From SAR86 cluster bacterium (GTDB lineage: Bacteria > Pseudomonadota > Gammaproteobacteria > Pseudomonadales > Azotimanducaceae), in assembly GCA_013204195.1 (NCBI GenBank), contig JABMOJ010000548.1:1-14295 (forward strand): a DNA stretch of 14,295 bases. Direction: 5' to 3'. The number at the start of each line of letters is the position of its first letter. The first letter of the stretch is position 1. Below are positions 1 through 7,013 of this stretch, piece by piece. The notes below the pieces were generated by a model. It was not told the DNA's origin and did not search any database. It worked only from the letters and a program-made list of their open reading frames with translations. Both the position numbers and the translations under genes were made by a program.

Positions 1-786
1 GACCTGAACAGCCTGTCCAAGGGTCGGTTCGTGATGGGACTGGGCTCCCAAATTCAACCCCACATTACCAAACGTTTCAGCATGCCCTGGTCTGACCCAG
101 CTAAACGGATGCGTGAGTTTATTCTGGCGATGCGGGCTATCTGGTCTTGCTGGTACGAGGGTGAACTCTTGAACTTCCGCGGCGACTATTACACTCACAG
201 CCTGATGACCCCGATGTTCACGCCGACGGACAATACCTATGGGGCGCCTCGAGTCATTCTTGCGGCAGTCGGTCCGCTGATGACACAGGTCGCCGGAGAA
301 GTGGCCGACGGGGTTATTCTGCATGCCTTCACGACGGAGAAATATCTGCGCGAGGTGACATTACCCGCCCTAGAAAAGGGTCTGGCTGCTTCGGGCCGAA
401 GTCGTGAAAATTTCGAAATATCTTATCCCGGCTTCGTCGTTACCGGCCGCACTGAGGAAGAATTTAACGCAACCAAAGCAGCTGTCTGCAAACAGATCGC
501 CTTCTATGGATCAACGCCGGCGTACAAACCGGTGCTTGCCGTACACGGTTGGGGCGACCTGCAACTCGAACTTAATCGCCTCTCGAAAGTCGGTCAATGG
601 GATGCTATGGGCGCTCTCATCACCGATGAGATCCTCGATCAATTCGCCCTAGTGGGTGAGACTGACGTAGCAGTGAACTTATTCAAACAGCGCTTCGGTG
701 ATGTTGTGGATCGCACCACCGCAAATTTCGCCGCCAGAGACGCCAATCATCAGCAGGAGATCATGCAGAAATTGAAGGCCAGTTGA
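1..786 (+). CDS. LLM-class (luciferase-like) F420-type oxidoreductase, 5'-truncated
   Basis: The reading frame is open from base 1, so the gene starts upstream of the window; 261 residues of the C-terminal part are present. The visible start reads DLNSLSKGRFVMGLGSQ, the strand/loop typical of bacterial luciferase-like TIM-barrel flavin enzymes (the 'S.GRf.lGlGsQ' pattern). It continues with a segment on the number of residues scanned and the size of the field (MRAIWSCWYEG..LNFRGDYY) and a later 'P.ilaAvGP.mt..aGevADGvilH' stretch, which is characteristic of the TIGR03617-like F420-dependent subgroup. Family members are about 320-340 residues, so roughly 60-80 residues are missing. Such enzymes use reduced F420 or FMN to reduce or oxidise small organic substrates; neither the cofactor nor the substrate can be read here. 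It is the first of four + strand genes. Class is confident, function is not. Confidence 0.85.
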   Translation, partial: DLNSLSKGRFVMGLGSQIQPHITKRFSMPWSDPAKRMREFILAMRAIWSCWYEGELLNFRGDYYTHSLMTPMFTPTDNTYGAPRVILAAVGPLMTQVAGEVADGVILHAFTTEKYLREVTLPALEKGLAASGRSRENFEISYPGFVVTGRTEEEFNATKAAVCKQIAFYGSTPAYKPVLAVHGWGDLQLELNRLSKVGQWDAMGALITDEILDQFALVGETDVAVNLFKQRFGDVVDRTTANFAARDANHQQEIMQKLKAS

Positions 787-886
787 TGCTAACTGACTGC
801 CAGATCGCGGCAAATAGTATTTTTTGAATGCTGATCTGGCACTCGCTTTCAAACTACAACAGCCCCTGAATCATTGTGAGCAACCC

Positions 887-2191
887 ATGACTGACAGCAC
901 CGACACGACAAGCACTCAGCGCATTTCTACCGCGCCCTGGTATCGATGGTACGCCCTGGGCGTGTTGGTTCTGGTCTTTACCTCGAGTCATGTGGACCGG
1001 CAGATCATGGGCATCTTGCTGCAGCCCATCAAGAATGACCTAGGCGCATCAGACACCCAGATGGGCTTTCTGATCGGCCTGACCTTCGCTTTGTTCTACG
1101 CAACCCTCGGTATGCCCATCGCCATGCTGGCAGACCGCCGCAATCGTCGCAATATCATCACCATCGCCATCACGATCTGGAGCGCCATGACCGTCGCCTG
1201 CGGCTACGCCCAGAACTTTTTACAGCTATCCCTCATGCGTATCGGTGTTGGCATCGGCGAGGCAGGCTCGAGTCCGCCATCGCACTCGATGATCTCAGAT
1301 ATGTTTGAATTAAAGCAGCGCGGCACCGCCATGGGCATCTATGCCCTGGGTGTTAATCTCGGTTTGCTCATTGCCTACTTGGGTGGCGGCTGGATGAGCG
1401 AACACTGGGGTTGGCGAATGACATTCGTTGCGGTCGGCTTGCCCGGCCTGCTGCTCGCCTTGCTTGTTAGGTTCACATTAAAGGAACCCATTCGAGGGCA
1501 GTCGGATGAGCAGACCACAATGGCCAAGGCACCCCCTTTTTGGGATGTGGCGCGGTATATGTGGCGCACCCCAGCAACCCGGCATGTAGTCTTCGGCAGT
1601 TCGCTGGCCGGCTTCGTCGGCTATGGCATGGTCCTGTGGCTACCCGCCTTCTTCGTTCGCTCCCACGGTCTGAGTCAAACGGAAGTCGGTTTTACCCTGG
1701 CATTGATGTCCGGCGTGGTCGGTGGCATCGGTACTTTTAGTGCCGGGAAACTGGCTGACGTTTTAGGTCGACGGGACGAACGCTGGTTCGCCTGGGTAGT
1801 CGCCATCGGCAAAGCCGGCCTGGTACCCTTTTTGGTCTGGTTTTTTCTCACCGCGGAATTTTTACCCGCCATGTTCATCTACTTGATCCCGGCATTCTTC
1901 GGCGGCTTTTATCTCGCGCCAACATTTGCCATGGTCCAGAGCCTGGTCAAACCCGAGATGCGATCCGTGGCCGCAGCCATCTGTTTATTCCTGCTGAACA
2001 TCATTGGCCTTGGCATCGGTCCTCAGGCCGTCGGCATACTCAGCGACGTGTTCAGCGCAGAATATGGCCAGGAGTCATTGCGCTACTCATTGATGCTGTT
2101 CTCCTTAGTCAATCTGTGGAGTGCATTCCACTATTTCATGGCAGCTAAGACACTATCAACGGATATATCGCAGGCGCGCAGCGTAACGTAA
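887..2191 (+). CDS. Spinster-type MFS transporter
   Basis: Major facilitator superfamily carrier of 434 residues with about 12 hydrophobic segments, in the inner membrane. The first helix is followed by SHVDRQIMGILLQPIKNDLG, and the loop between helices 2 and 3 carries the MFS motif A form (GMPIAMLADRRNRR). The segment RIGVGIGEAGSSPPSHSMI is typical of the Spinster-like bacterial branch found beside catabolic operons for aromatic, steroid or terpenoid acids. An in-frame ATG at 824 would add 21 residues but has no ribosome binding site. The ATG at 887 has GTGAG six bases upstream and gives a normal cytoplasmic N-terminus before helix 1, so 887 is preferred. It lies 100 bp after the LLM oxidoreductase on the same strand. 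A role in uptake or efflux of an organic acid is inferred; the substrate is unknown. Confidence 0.88.
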   Translation: MTDSTDTTSTQRISTAPWYRWYALGVLVLVFTSSHVDRQIMGILLQPIKNDLGASDTQMGFLIGLTFALFYATLGMPIAMLADRRNRRNIITIAITIWSAMTVACGYAQNFLQLSLMRIGVGIGEAGSSPPSHSMISDMFELKQRGTAMGIYALGVNLGLLIAYLGGGWMSEHWGWRMTFVAVGLPGLLLALLVRFTLKEPIRGQSDEQTTMAKAPPFWDVARYMWRTPATRHVVFGSSLAGFVGYGMVLWLPAFFVRSHGLSQTEVGFTLALMSGVVGGIGTFSAGKLADVLGRRDERWFAWVVAIGKAGLVPFLVWFFLTAEFLPAMFIYLIPAFFGGFYLAPTFAMVQSLVKPEMRSVAAAICLFLLNIIGLGIGPQAVGILSDVFSAEYGQESLRYSLMLFSLVNLWSAFHYFMAAKTLSTDISQARSVT

Positions 2192-2273
2192 GACATGCTA
2201 TAAAGATCAACCCATACTATATACCACGACCCCATAGACCAGACAGCTGCCTTGCCCGGAGAGACACTGGCCA

Positions 2274-2290
2274 GCCTGTCGAAGACAGGC
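2274..2290. repeat. Short perfect hairpin in the MFS / hot-dog gene gap
   Basis: GCCTGTC-GAA-GACAGGC forms a perfect 7-bp stem with a 3-base loop, 83 bp after the MFS stop codon and 59 bp before the next start. No T-run follows on either strand, so it is not a classical terminator. It resembles the core of dispersed REP-like elements built on 'CCTGTCGAAGACAGG', but only one copy is in the window. Just downstream the hexamer AAGATC is repeated at 10-base spacing (2291-2296 and 2301-2306). Role unknown. Confidence 0.45.
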
Positions 2291-2348
2291 AAGATCAAAC
2301 AAGATCGAAAAAACACAATCAAACAGTGGCAACAAGAGGCACGGATTG

Positions 2349-3140
2349 ATGAATGATGCCCAGTGGCAGGAACCCGTATCAGGCTTTGAATTCACACCCG
2401 AAGAGGTTGTGGTAAGCGAAGCATTTCAGTCGGCAAAGTTGGCGGCTTGCGGGCTGGACAGTGGCTCACTGGACGGTTTCGTTGATGCGGCATTTTTTAT
2501 CGCCATTGGCATTCGCGCCGGCATCAATAACGGCATCAGCGCCGAAGGTAACGTCAATATGCTGACCCGACTGGTGCAACATCGTCCGGTACGCCTTGGC
2601 GAACCGCTAATCGCTCGCGGCTTTATCAGCAAAGTCACGGCGGTTCCCCGCGGCCAACGAATTGAAACTGATGTCTGGTTTGAAGACCAGGATGGCCGGC
2701 GAGCGATCAGCGCGCCGCGCACCTCTCTGCGGCCAGCGCGACAAACAGGTTCTGAGTCAGCCACAAACCGAGGCGCAGGAGAACGACCTGCGCCGGTGAT
2801 CGATAATGTCGACGAGCTTACCCGTTTCGGCGCCTACTCATTGACGCCCCAACAGGTGAAGGATTATTCCCTGGAGGGCAACAGCATTCACTATGAGCTG
2901 GCAGCTGCAAACAAGGCGGGATTTCGTGCGCCGATTATTGGCGGCGGGATGGGAGTGCATTACTTAATCCATACGCTCTACGAACAGCAGTCATGTCAAT
3001 CTTTCGATCTTTCAGTCTATTTTCGGCGCCCGATTTTTTGGGACGACGAATTCGTGGTCGCTGCAGATCCTTGGCGCGCCATCGCGCTATTGCGCGCGGG
3101 GAAAGTACTCACTGAAGCCAAGATTAACGCAGTTAATTAA
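2349..3140 (+). CDS. MaoC-like double hot-dog protein (putative acyl-CoA hydratase/dehydratase)
   Basis: A 263-residue protein with two hot-dog-like halves joined by a polar linker (about 128-150). The N-terminal half (about 75-128) has the 'hRPvRlGEpL.arG.i..v' pattern of MaoC-type N-domains. The C-terminal half carries YSLEGNSIHYE (173-183), GFRAPIIGGGM (191-201) and a helix. This aligns with the R-specific hydratase motif S-G-D-x-N-P-x-H: His181 and Asn178 are kept and Glu176 sits where the catalytic Asp is usual. The start is the ATG at 2349, with AAGAGG nine bases upstream; the adjacent TTG at 2346 is less likely. The CoA-transferase gene follows 92 bp downstream on the same strand. Reversible hydration of an enoyl-CoA is inferred. 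It could instead be a mesaconyl-CoA hydratase-like enzyme, or non-catalytic given the altered motif. Confidence 0.72.
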   Translation: MNDAQWQEPVSGFEFTPEEVVVSEAFQSAKLAACGLDSGSLDGFVDAAFFIAIGIRAGINNGISAEGNVNMLTRLVQHRPVRLGEPLIARGFISKVTAVPRGQRIETDVWFEDQDGRRAISAPRTSLRPARQTGSESATNRGAGERPAPVIDNVDELTRFGAYSLTPQQVKDYSLEGNSIHYELAAANKAGFRAPIIGGGMGVHYLIHTLYEQQSCQSFDLSVYFRRPIFWDDEFVVAADPWRAIALLRAGKVLTEAKINAVN

Positions 3141-3232
3141 TCCGACTGACGGCCTATTAATGCGAGATAGGTGCGCACAAGGACGTGAACTCGCTCATCG
3201 ACTCATGTAGCCACAATGAATAGGGAGTTTTC

Positions 3233-4432
3233 ATGCCACAGGCATTTGAAGGTATTCGAATTATTGATTTTTCGCAGGTGCTCGCCGCACCTTTTGCGGT
3301 CATGCAACTCGCCTTGCTTGGCGCTGAAGTCATCAAGATCGAACAGCCCGTGGGTGGCGATCAAACTCGAGGTTTGATGAATATCGGCGAGGACCAAGGC
3401 CTTTCACCCTCCTTTCTCGCCATGAATCTGAACAAGCAAAGTCTGACCCTCAACCTGAAAACACCCCAGGCAGTCGAGATCATCAAACAGCTGATCGCCA
3501 CCACTGACGTTCTGGTCGAGAACTTCAAGGCAGGCACCATGGAGCGTATGGGGCTTGGCTATGACGACTTGAAAGCGATAAAGCCTGATCTAATCTATTG
3601 TTCAGTCACCGGCTACGGCCAAACCGGACCCAAAGCTGGCGAAGCCGCTTACGATGGCGCCATACAGGCTTCATCTGGCATGATGTCGCAGAATGGCCAC
3701 GCACAAACCGGGCCCACTAGAACCGGTTATATGCCAGTCGATATGTCGACGGGTTTGAACACTGCCTTTAGCATCTCCGCCGCGCTGTTTCGACGGGCCA
3801 ATACCGGATTAGGCCAGCGGATTGATGTTGCAATGATGGATACCGCCATCGTGATGCAAGCACCGCAATACAGTAATTTTCTGAATCAAGGCAACCTGCT
3901 CGGATTGATGGGTAACGCGTCGCCCACACTCCAACCCACCGCAAACGTGTTCGCCACCAAAGATAGTTTTGTTCAGATCGTCGCCTTGCGTCAGCCACAA
4001 GTCGAAAAATTATTTGCCGCCCTTGAGGCACCACACCTGCTTGAGCTCGAGGCGTTCGCCAGCCCTCAAGCCCGGCTCGATAATTACAACGAAGTCAGCC
4101 AGGCCATGATCGACCTGATCAAGCTGGAAACGACTTCACACTGGATGATCAAATTATCAGCCGTCGGCATTCCAACGGCTGAGATCAGGGGCTTAGCAGA
4201 AGTCATCAAAGACCCGCAATTCGACTATCGCGAAGTCTTTGAAACGCTGCCCCATCCGATTGATGGCACTAAGGCCTTCACCGTTGTTAAGGCGGGCTAT
4301 CTGCTTGATGCTGATGGCCCCACGGTGCGAAACACGCCACCGATACTTGGGCAGGACACCACATCGGTGTTGACGTCTCTAGGTTATAACGAAAGTCAGA
4401 TAGCCAGCTTACGACAACAGGGCATTTGTTAA
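3233..4432 (+). CDS. Family III CoA-transferase (CaiB/BaiF type)
   Basis: A 399-residue cytoplasmic enzyme, the usual length for formyl-CoA transferase/CaiB relatives. The N-terminus has the family pattern 'GIRIIDFSQVLAAPFA...LGAEVIKIEQP', followed by LNKQSLTLNLKTP (66-78), 'DVLVENFKAGTMERMGLGYD' and 'YCSVTGYGQTGP' (122-133). Asp170 in GYMPVDMSTG lies where the catalytic aspartate that forms the enzyme-CoA anhydride is found (Asp169 in oxalate formyl-CoA transferase). The ATG at 3233 has AGGGAG a few bases upstream. These enzymes move CoA from a donor thioester to a free carboxylic acid, without ATP. The neighbouring MaoC-like gene and transporter suggest activation of an imported or P450-derived acid. 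Substrates cannot be read from sequence; carnitine, bile acid, dicarboxylic and methyl-branched acids are all known in the family. The gene is convergent with the AraC regulator, 41 bp apart, with no clear terminator between. Confidence 0.9.
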   Translation: MPQAFEGIRIIDFSQVLAAPFAVMQLALLGAEVIKIEQPVGGDQTRGLMNIGEDQGLSPSFLAMNLNKQSLTLNLKTPQAVEIIKQLIATTDVLVENFKAGTMERMGLGYDDLKAIKPDLIYCSVTGYGQTGPKAGEAAYDGAIQASSGMMSQNGHAQTGPTRTGYMPVDMSTGLNTAFSISAALFRRANTGLGQRIDVAMMDTAIVMQAPQYSNFLNQGNLLGLMGNASPTLQPTANVFATKDSFVQIVALRQPQVEKLFAALEAPHLLELEAFASPQARLDNYNEVSQAMIDLIKLETTSHWMIKLSAVGIPTAEIRGLAEVIKDPQFDYREVFETLPHPIDGTKAFTVVKAGYLLDADGPTVRNTPPILGQDTTSVLTSLGYNESQIASLRQQGIC

Positions 4433-4473
4433 CCCCAGCAGCATCAAAGCAATCGAGCTCGACCGCAATAAAA

Positions 4474-5490
4474 CTACTGGCGCGCGGCACGCAACAATGC
4501 CTGAGGGGTGTCACCCAACATACGCCTGCAGGCGCGGGTGAAATTCCCAGGATTGTCATAGCCTAATCGCTGCCCCATTTCACTGGCAGAATACTCTCCT
4601 ACACTGAGCATTTCTCGCAGATACGACGTCGCCAACTGATCTTTGATCAGCTTCAAACTGGAATCAGCCGCGTGCAAACGCCGCATCAAGGTTCTGGTAG
4701 AGATATGCAAACTCAACGCAACCTCTGGTGCCGTCGGAATCCGAGTCGTTGGCCGGCTTTCTCGCACCCGCGAACCATAGGCTTTGTTCAGCACCGACCT
4801 GACAGCCTCAACGTCAGGATTTGCATACAGGGTTTGCAGCAATTCGGCACACTTGCGTTCAGCCGCTGCCGACAAGGCTTGGTCTTTAAGCAGGGAAGAC
4901 AACTTCACCAGCGCACCAGGCAGGACGACCTGCATGGTAGTTGCGCCGAACTCGACCTTGCCCCAAAGGAAATCAGTATAGCGATGCCCATGGGCGGGCA
5001 TTGAGTAAGGAAAGCGCCAGCGCAATGGCAAACTAACGCGCCCCGTTGTGGCTGTTAGGAAATTTTGAACGATCATCGCTACCGTTTCACAGGCATGGGG
5101 AAGTTGGCGCCCCAGCTCGGCATTGTGAATAAACTCACCGATCAGGTCCTCACCAGACAACATCGTCGTTGCATCCAGTGAACAGGTGCGAGTTCGAAGA
5201 TATCGACACAAACTGATCATGCCTGCACCAACCGTAGACGCGCTAACCGCTGCCAGCCCCAACGCACCATGGGCATTAATGCCAAGCCGCTGGCCAAAAT
5301 CAAAGGCCCAAGCATCATCGGGACTCAGCCGATCGAAGCTGTTCACCACCCGCAGATAGACCGACAGCGGAATATAGACGTCCGCCTCCAGCTCACTCAA
5401 GCTCAGGGCCGTTGCTTCCAGTAGATCGATCCCCTGCTGGCGCGCCACCTCGATCAGATTGAGCGCGTAGGCCGATGGCATCAAATCCAT
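4474..5490 (-). CDS. AraC-family transcriptional regulator, divergent from CYP153
   Basis: About 338 residues on the minus strand. The N-terminal two thirds match the arabinose-binding-like sensor domain of the OruR/ArgR-like AraC branch (MPSAYALNLIEVARQQGID...; 'GALGLAAVSASTVGAGM'). The C-terminal about 90 residues hold the two helix-turn-helices: 'EVALSLHISTRTLMRRLHA' and 'SASEMGQRLGYDNPGNFTRA', ending in 'GDTPQALL' like the family's 'G.sPs.yR'. The frame extends to a TTG at 5514. The ATG at 5490 (weak CGGA upstream) is preferred, and an ATG at 5481 is also possible. It reads away from the P450 gene, sharing a roughly 180-bp intergenic region. AraC-type activators next to CYP153 genes are known in alkane-degrading marine bacteria, so activation of the P450 by a hydrocarbon or its oxidation product is a reasonable inference. 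Confidence 0.88.
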   Translation of the reverse strand: MDLMPSAYALNLIEVARQQGIDLLEATALSLSELEADVYIPLSVYLRVVNSFDRLSPDDAWAFDFGQRLGINAHGALGLAAVSASTVGAGMISLCRYLRTRTCSLDATTMLSGEDLIGEFIHNAELGRQLPHACETVAMIVQNFLTATTGRVSLPLRWRFPYSMPAHGHRYTDFLWGKVEFGATTMQVVLPGALVKLSSLLKDQALSAAAERKCAELLQTLYANPDVEAVRSVLNKAYGSRVRESRPTTRIPTAPEVALSLHISTRTLMRRLHAADSSLKLIKDQLATSYLREMLSVGEYSASEMGQRLGYDNPGNFTRACRRMLGDTPQALLRAARQ

Positions 5491-5581
5491 AATATATTGT
5501 CCGTTTGGCACCAAATAACAAAATCATGGCATCATTGGCTATGGTCGGCAATCCTTTTTAGCTCTAATCTTAACGTTTCAA

Positions 5582-5596
5582 ACTAGACAGTTCAGT
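5582..5596. promoter_or_regulatory. 15-bp interrupted palindrome in the AraC/CYP153 gap (candidate operator)
   Basis: ACTAGACAGTTCAGT has the dyad form ACTnnACnGTnnAGT: five positions per half match the other half with a single central base. It lies about 90 bp upstream of the divergent AraC start and 76 bp before the P450 start, where a regulator of either gene could bind. The shape is more like a dimeric TetR-type operator than the direct repeats usual for AraC proteins. Binding is not shown. Confidence 0.4.
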
Positions 5597-5609
5597 CTTG
5601 GGGCAGCGA

Positions 5610-5628
5610 AGGTCATCAATTATGACCT
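5610..5628. promoter_or_regulatory. Perfect 7-bp inverted repeat upstream of CYP153 (candidate operator)
   Basis: AGGTCAT-CAATT-ATGACCT is a perfect 7-bp inverted repeat with a 5-base spacer, centred 53 bp upstream of the P450 start codon. It is followed within 4 bases by a second perfect palindrome, CGGGATCCCG (5632-5641). The position, between promoter distance and ribosome binding site, suits a repressor site or a hairpin in the leader. No T-run follows, so it is not a terminator. The function is inferred from symmetry and location only. Confidence 0.45.
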
Positions 5629-5671
5629 CGACGGGATCCCGACAAGTCGCCGCAGATACTAGGAGAACCAG

Positions 5672-6919
5672 ATGAGCGAAGCCATCAGCAGACCGGAGTT
5701 TCCAGATCCACTCACCATGCCCCTTGAAGACATGGATGTTTCAGACGCCATGCTCTTTAAGGCTGATGCATTCTGGCCCTACTTCGAGCGCATGCGTAAA
5801 GAAGACCCCGTCCATTATTGTAAAGCAAGCGCCTATGGCCCTTATTGGTCGGTCACGAAATTTAACGACATTATGGAAGTTGAAAAGAACCATGAGGTTT
5901 TTTCTTCCGAGGTCGGCGGCATCACCATTACTGAACGGCAGAATGATTTCAAAACCAGCAGCTTTATTCAGATGGACCCACCGAAACATGATATTCAGCG
6001 CAAAACCGTCACGGGCGTGGTTGCACCCACGAACTTATCGTTATTAGAGCCCATTATTCGCCAACGTTGCGGTGAAATTCTCGACGCGCTACCCATCGGC
6101 AAAGCCTTTAACTGGGTTGATCTTGTGTCTGTTGAATTGACTACCCAAATGCTCGCGACGTTATTTGACTTCCCCTTCGAAGATCGTCGAAAACTGACCT
6201 ACTGGTCAGACATGGCGACATCGTCGGTGCTCTCTGGCGGTACAACGCCGGAAGACGTGCGAAGAGCCGCATTACTCGAGTGCCTAGAGGTTTTTACCGG
6301 TCTGTGGAATGAACGGGTCAATCAACCCCCAGGCAATGATTTGATTTCGATGCTAGCGCATGGCAAAGAAACTCAGAACATGGACCCGATGGAGTATCTC
6401 GGCAATCTGATACTGCTGATTGTTGGCGGCAATGACACCACACGTAACTCCCTGTCTGGCGGTGTCTATTTCCTCAACAAGAATCCTGGTGAATATGCCA
6501 AGCTACGTAACAACCTCGATTTGATCCCCAGCATGGTATCGGAAATTATTCGTTATCAAACACCCCTGGCTCATATGCGCCGCACGGCAACCCAAGATTA
6601 CGTTCTACGTGGCAAGCACATCAAGAAAGGTGACAAGGTCATCATGTGGTATGTTTCGGCAAACCGTGATGAAGAAGTCATTGATAATCCCAATGCATTC
6701 CTCATCGACCGCGATCGTTCACGCCATCACATGTCATTCGGTTTCGGCCTGCATCGCTGCATGGGCAACCGCTTAGCCGAAATGCAACTGCGCACGGTCT
6801 GGGAAGAAATCATGAAGCGCTTCGAGTTTGTGGAAGTGCTGAGTGAGCCAAGCCGAGTACAGTCAAGCTTCGTCAAGGGCTATGATGATTTGCAGGTCAT
6901 ACTTCACGCAAAGAAGTAA
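5672..6919 (+). CDS. Cytochrome P450, CYP153 family (alkane/terpene omega-hydroxylase)
   Basis: A soluble 415-residue class I bacterial P450. The heme-binding loop SFGFGLHRCMGNRLAE (355-370) contains ligand Cys363. The K-helix ExxR is Glu291-Arg294, and the I-helix oxygen-activation motif is GGNDTTRNS (252-260). The order and wording of several blocks match CYP153 alkane hydroxylases closely as I recall them: EDPVHYCKASAYGPYWSVTK (44-63), MDPPKHDIQRKTV, ELTTQMLATLFDFPFEDR, EYLGNLILLIVGGNDTTRNS and SEIIRYQTPLAHMRRTA. CYP153 enzymes hydroxylate the terminal carbon of medium-chain alkanes and some cyclic or terpene substrates, taking electrons from a ferredoxin and its reductase. AGGAG eight bases before the ATG fixes the start. 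The gene is divergent from an AraC regulator and closed by a strong terminator. No redox partner gene is adjacent, so it probably uses partners encoded elsewhere. Subfamily and substrate are not determined. Confidence 0.93.
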   Translation: MSEAISRPEFPDPLTMPLEDMDVSDAMLFKADAFWPYFERMRKEDPVHYCKASAYGPYWSVTKFNDIMEVEKNHEVFSSEVGGITITERQNDFKTSSFIQMDPPKHDIQRKTVTGVVAPTNLSLLEPIIRQRCGEILDALPIGKAFNWVDLVSVELTTQMLATLFDFPFEDRRKLTYWSDMATSSVLSGGTTPEDVRRAALLECLEVFTGLWNERVNQPPGNDLISMLAHGKETQNMDPMEYLGNLILLIVGGNDTTRNSLSGGVYFLNKNPGEYAKLRNNLDLIPSMVSEIIRYQTPLAHMRRTATQDYVLRGKHIKKGDKVIMWYVSANRDEEVIDNPNAFLIDRDRSRHHMSFGFGLHRCMGNRLAEMQLRTVWEEIMKRFEFVEVLSEPSRVQSSFVKGYDDLQVILHAKK

Positions 6920-6938
6920 TCCCTTAGCAAGTCCCTGT

Positions 6939-6968
6939 AAAAGCCGGAATCAGTTCCGGCTTTTTTTT
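6939..6968 (+). terminator. Rho-independent terminator of the CYP153 gene
   Basis: AAGCCGGAA and TTCCGGCTT form a 9-bp GC-rich stem around a TCAG loop, extendable by A-T pairs at its base, and it runs straight into eight T residues (6961-6968). It lies 20 bp after the P450 stop codon on the same strand. It makes the P450 a single-gene transcript and separates it from the DHFR gene, whose start is only 45 bp further on. Confidence 0.93.
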
Positions 6969-7013
6969 GCCAAAAATACCCCACATACCACTGCTCATTT
7001 TCAGGAGAACTGT

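Noticed and set aside
824..886. Upstream ATG for the MFS transporter
   Set aside because: No ribosome binding site and 21 residues of unlikely sequence before a normal MFS N-terminus at 887.
5535..5570. Sigma-70 promoter for CYP153 (TTGGCT ... TAATCT)
   Set aside because: The two boxes do not have acceptable spacing together and each is a weak match; not supportable by eye.
6843..7013. Upstream extension of the DHFR frame into the P450 3' end
   Set aside because: It spans the P450 terminator hairpin and does not look like DHFR; the TTG at 7014 with AGGAG gives the family N-terminus.
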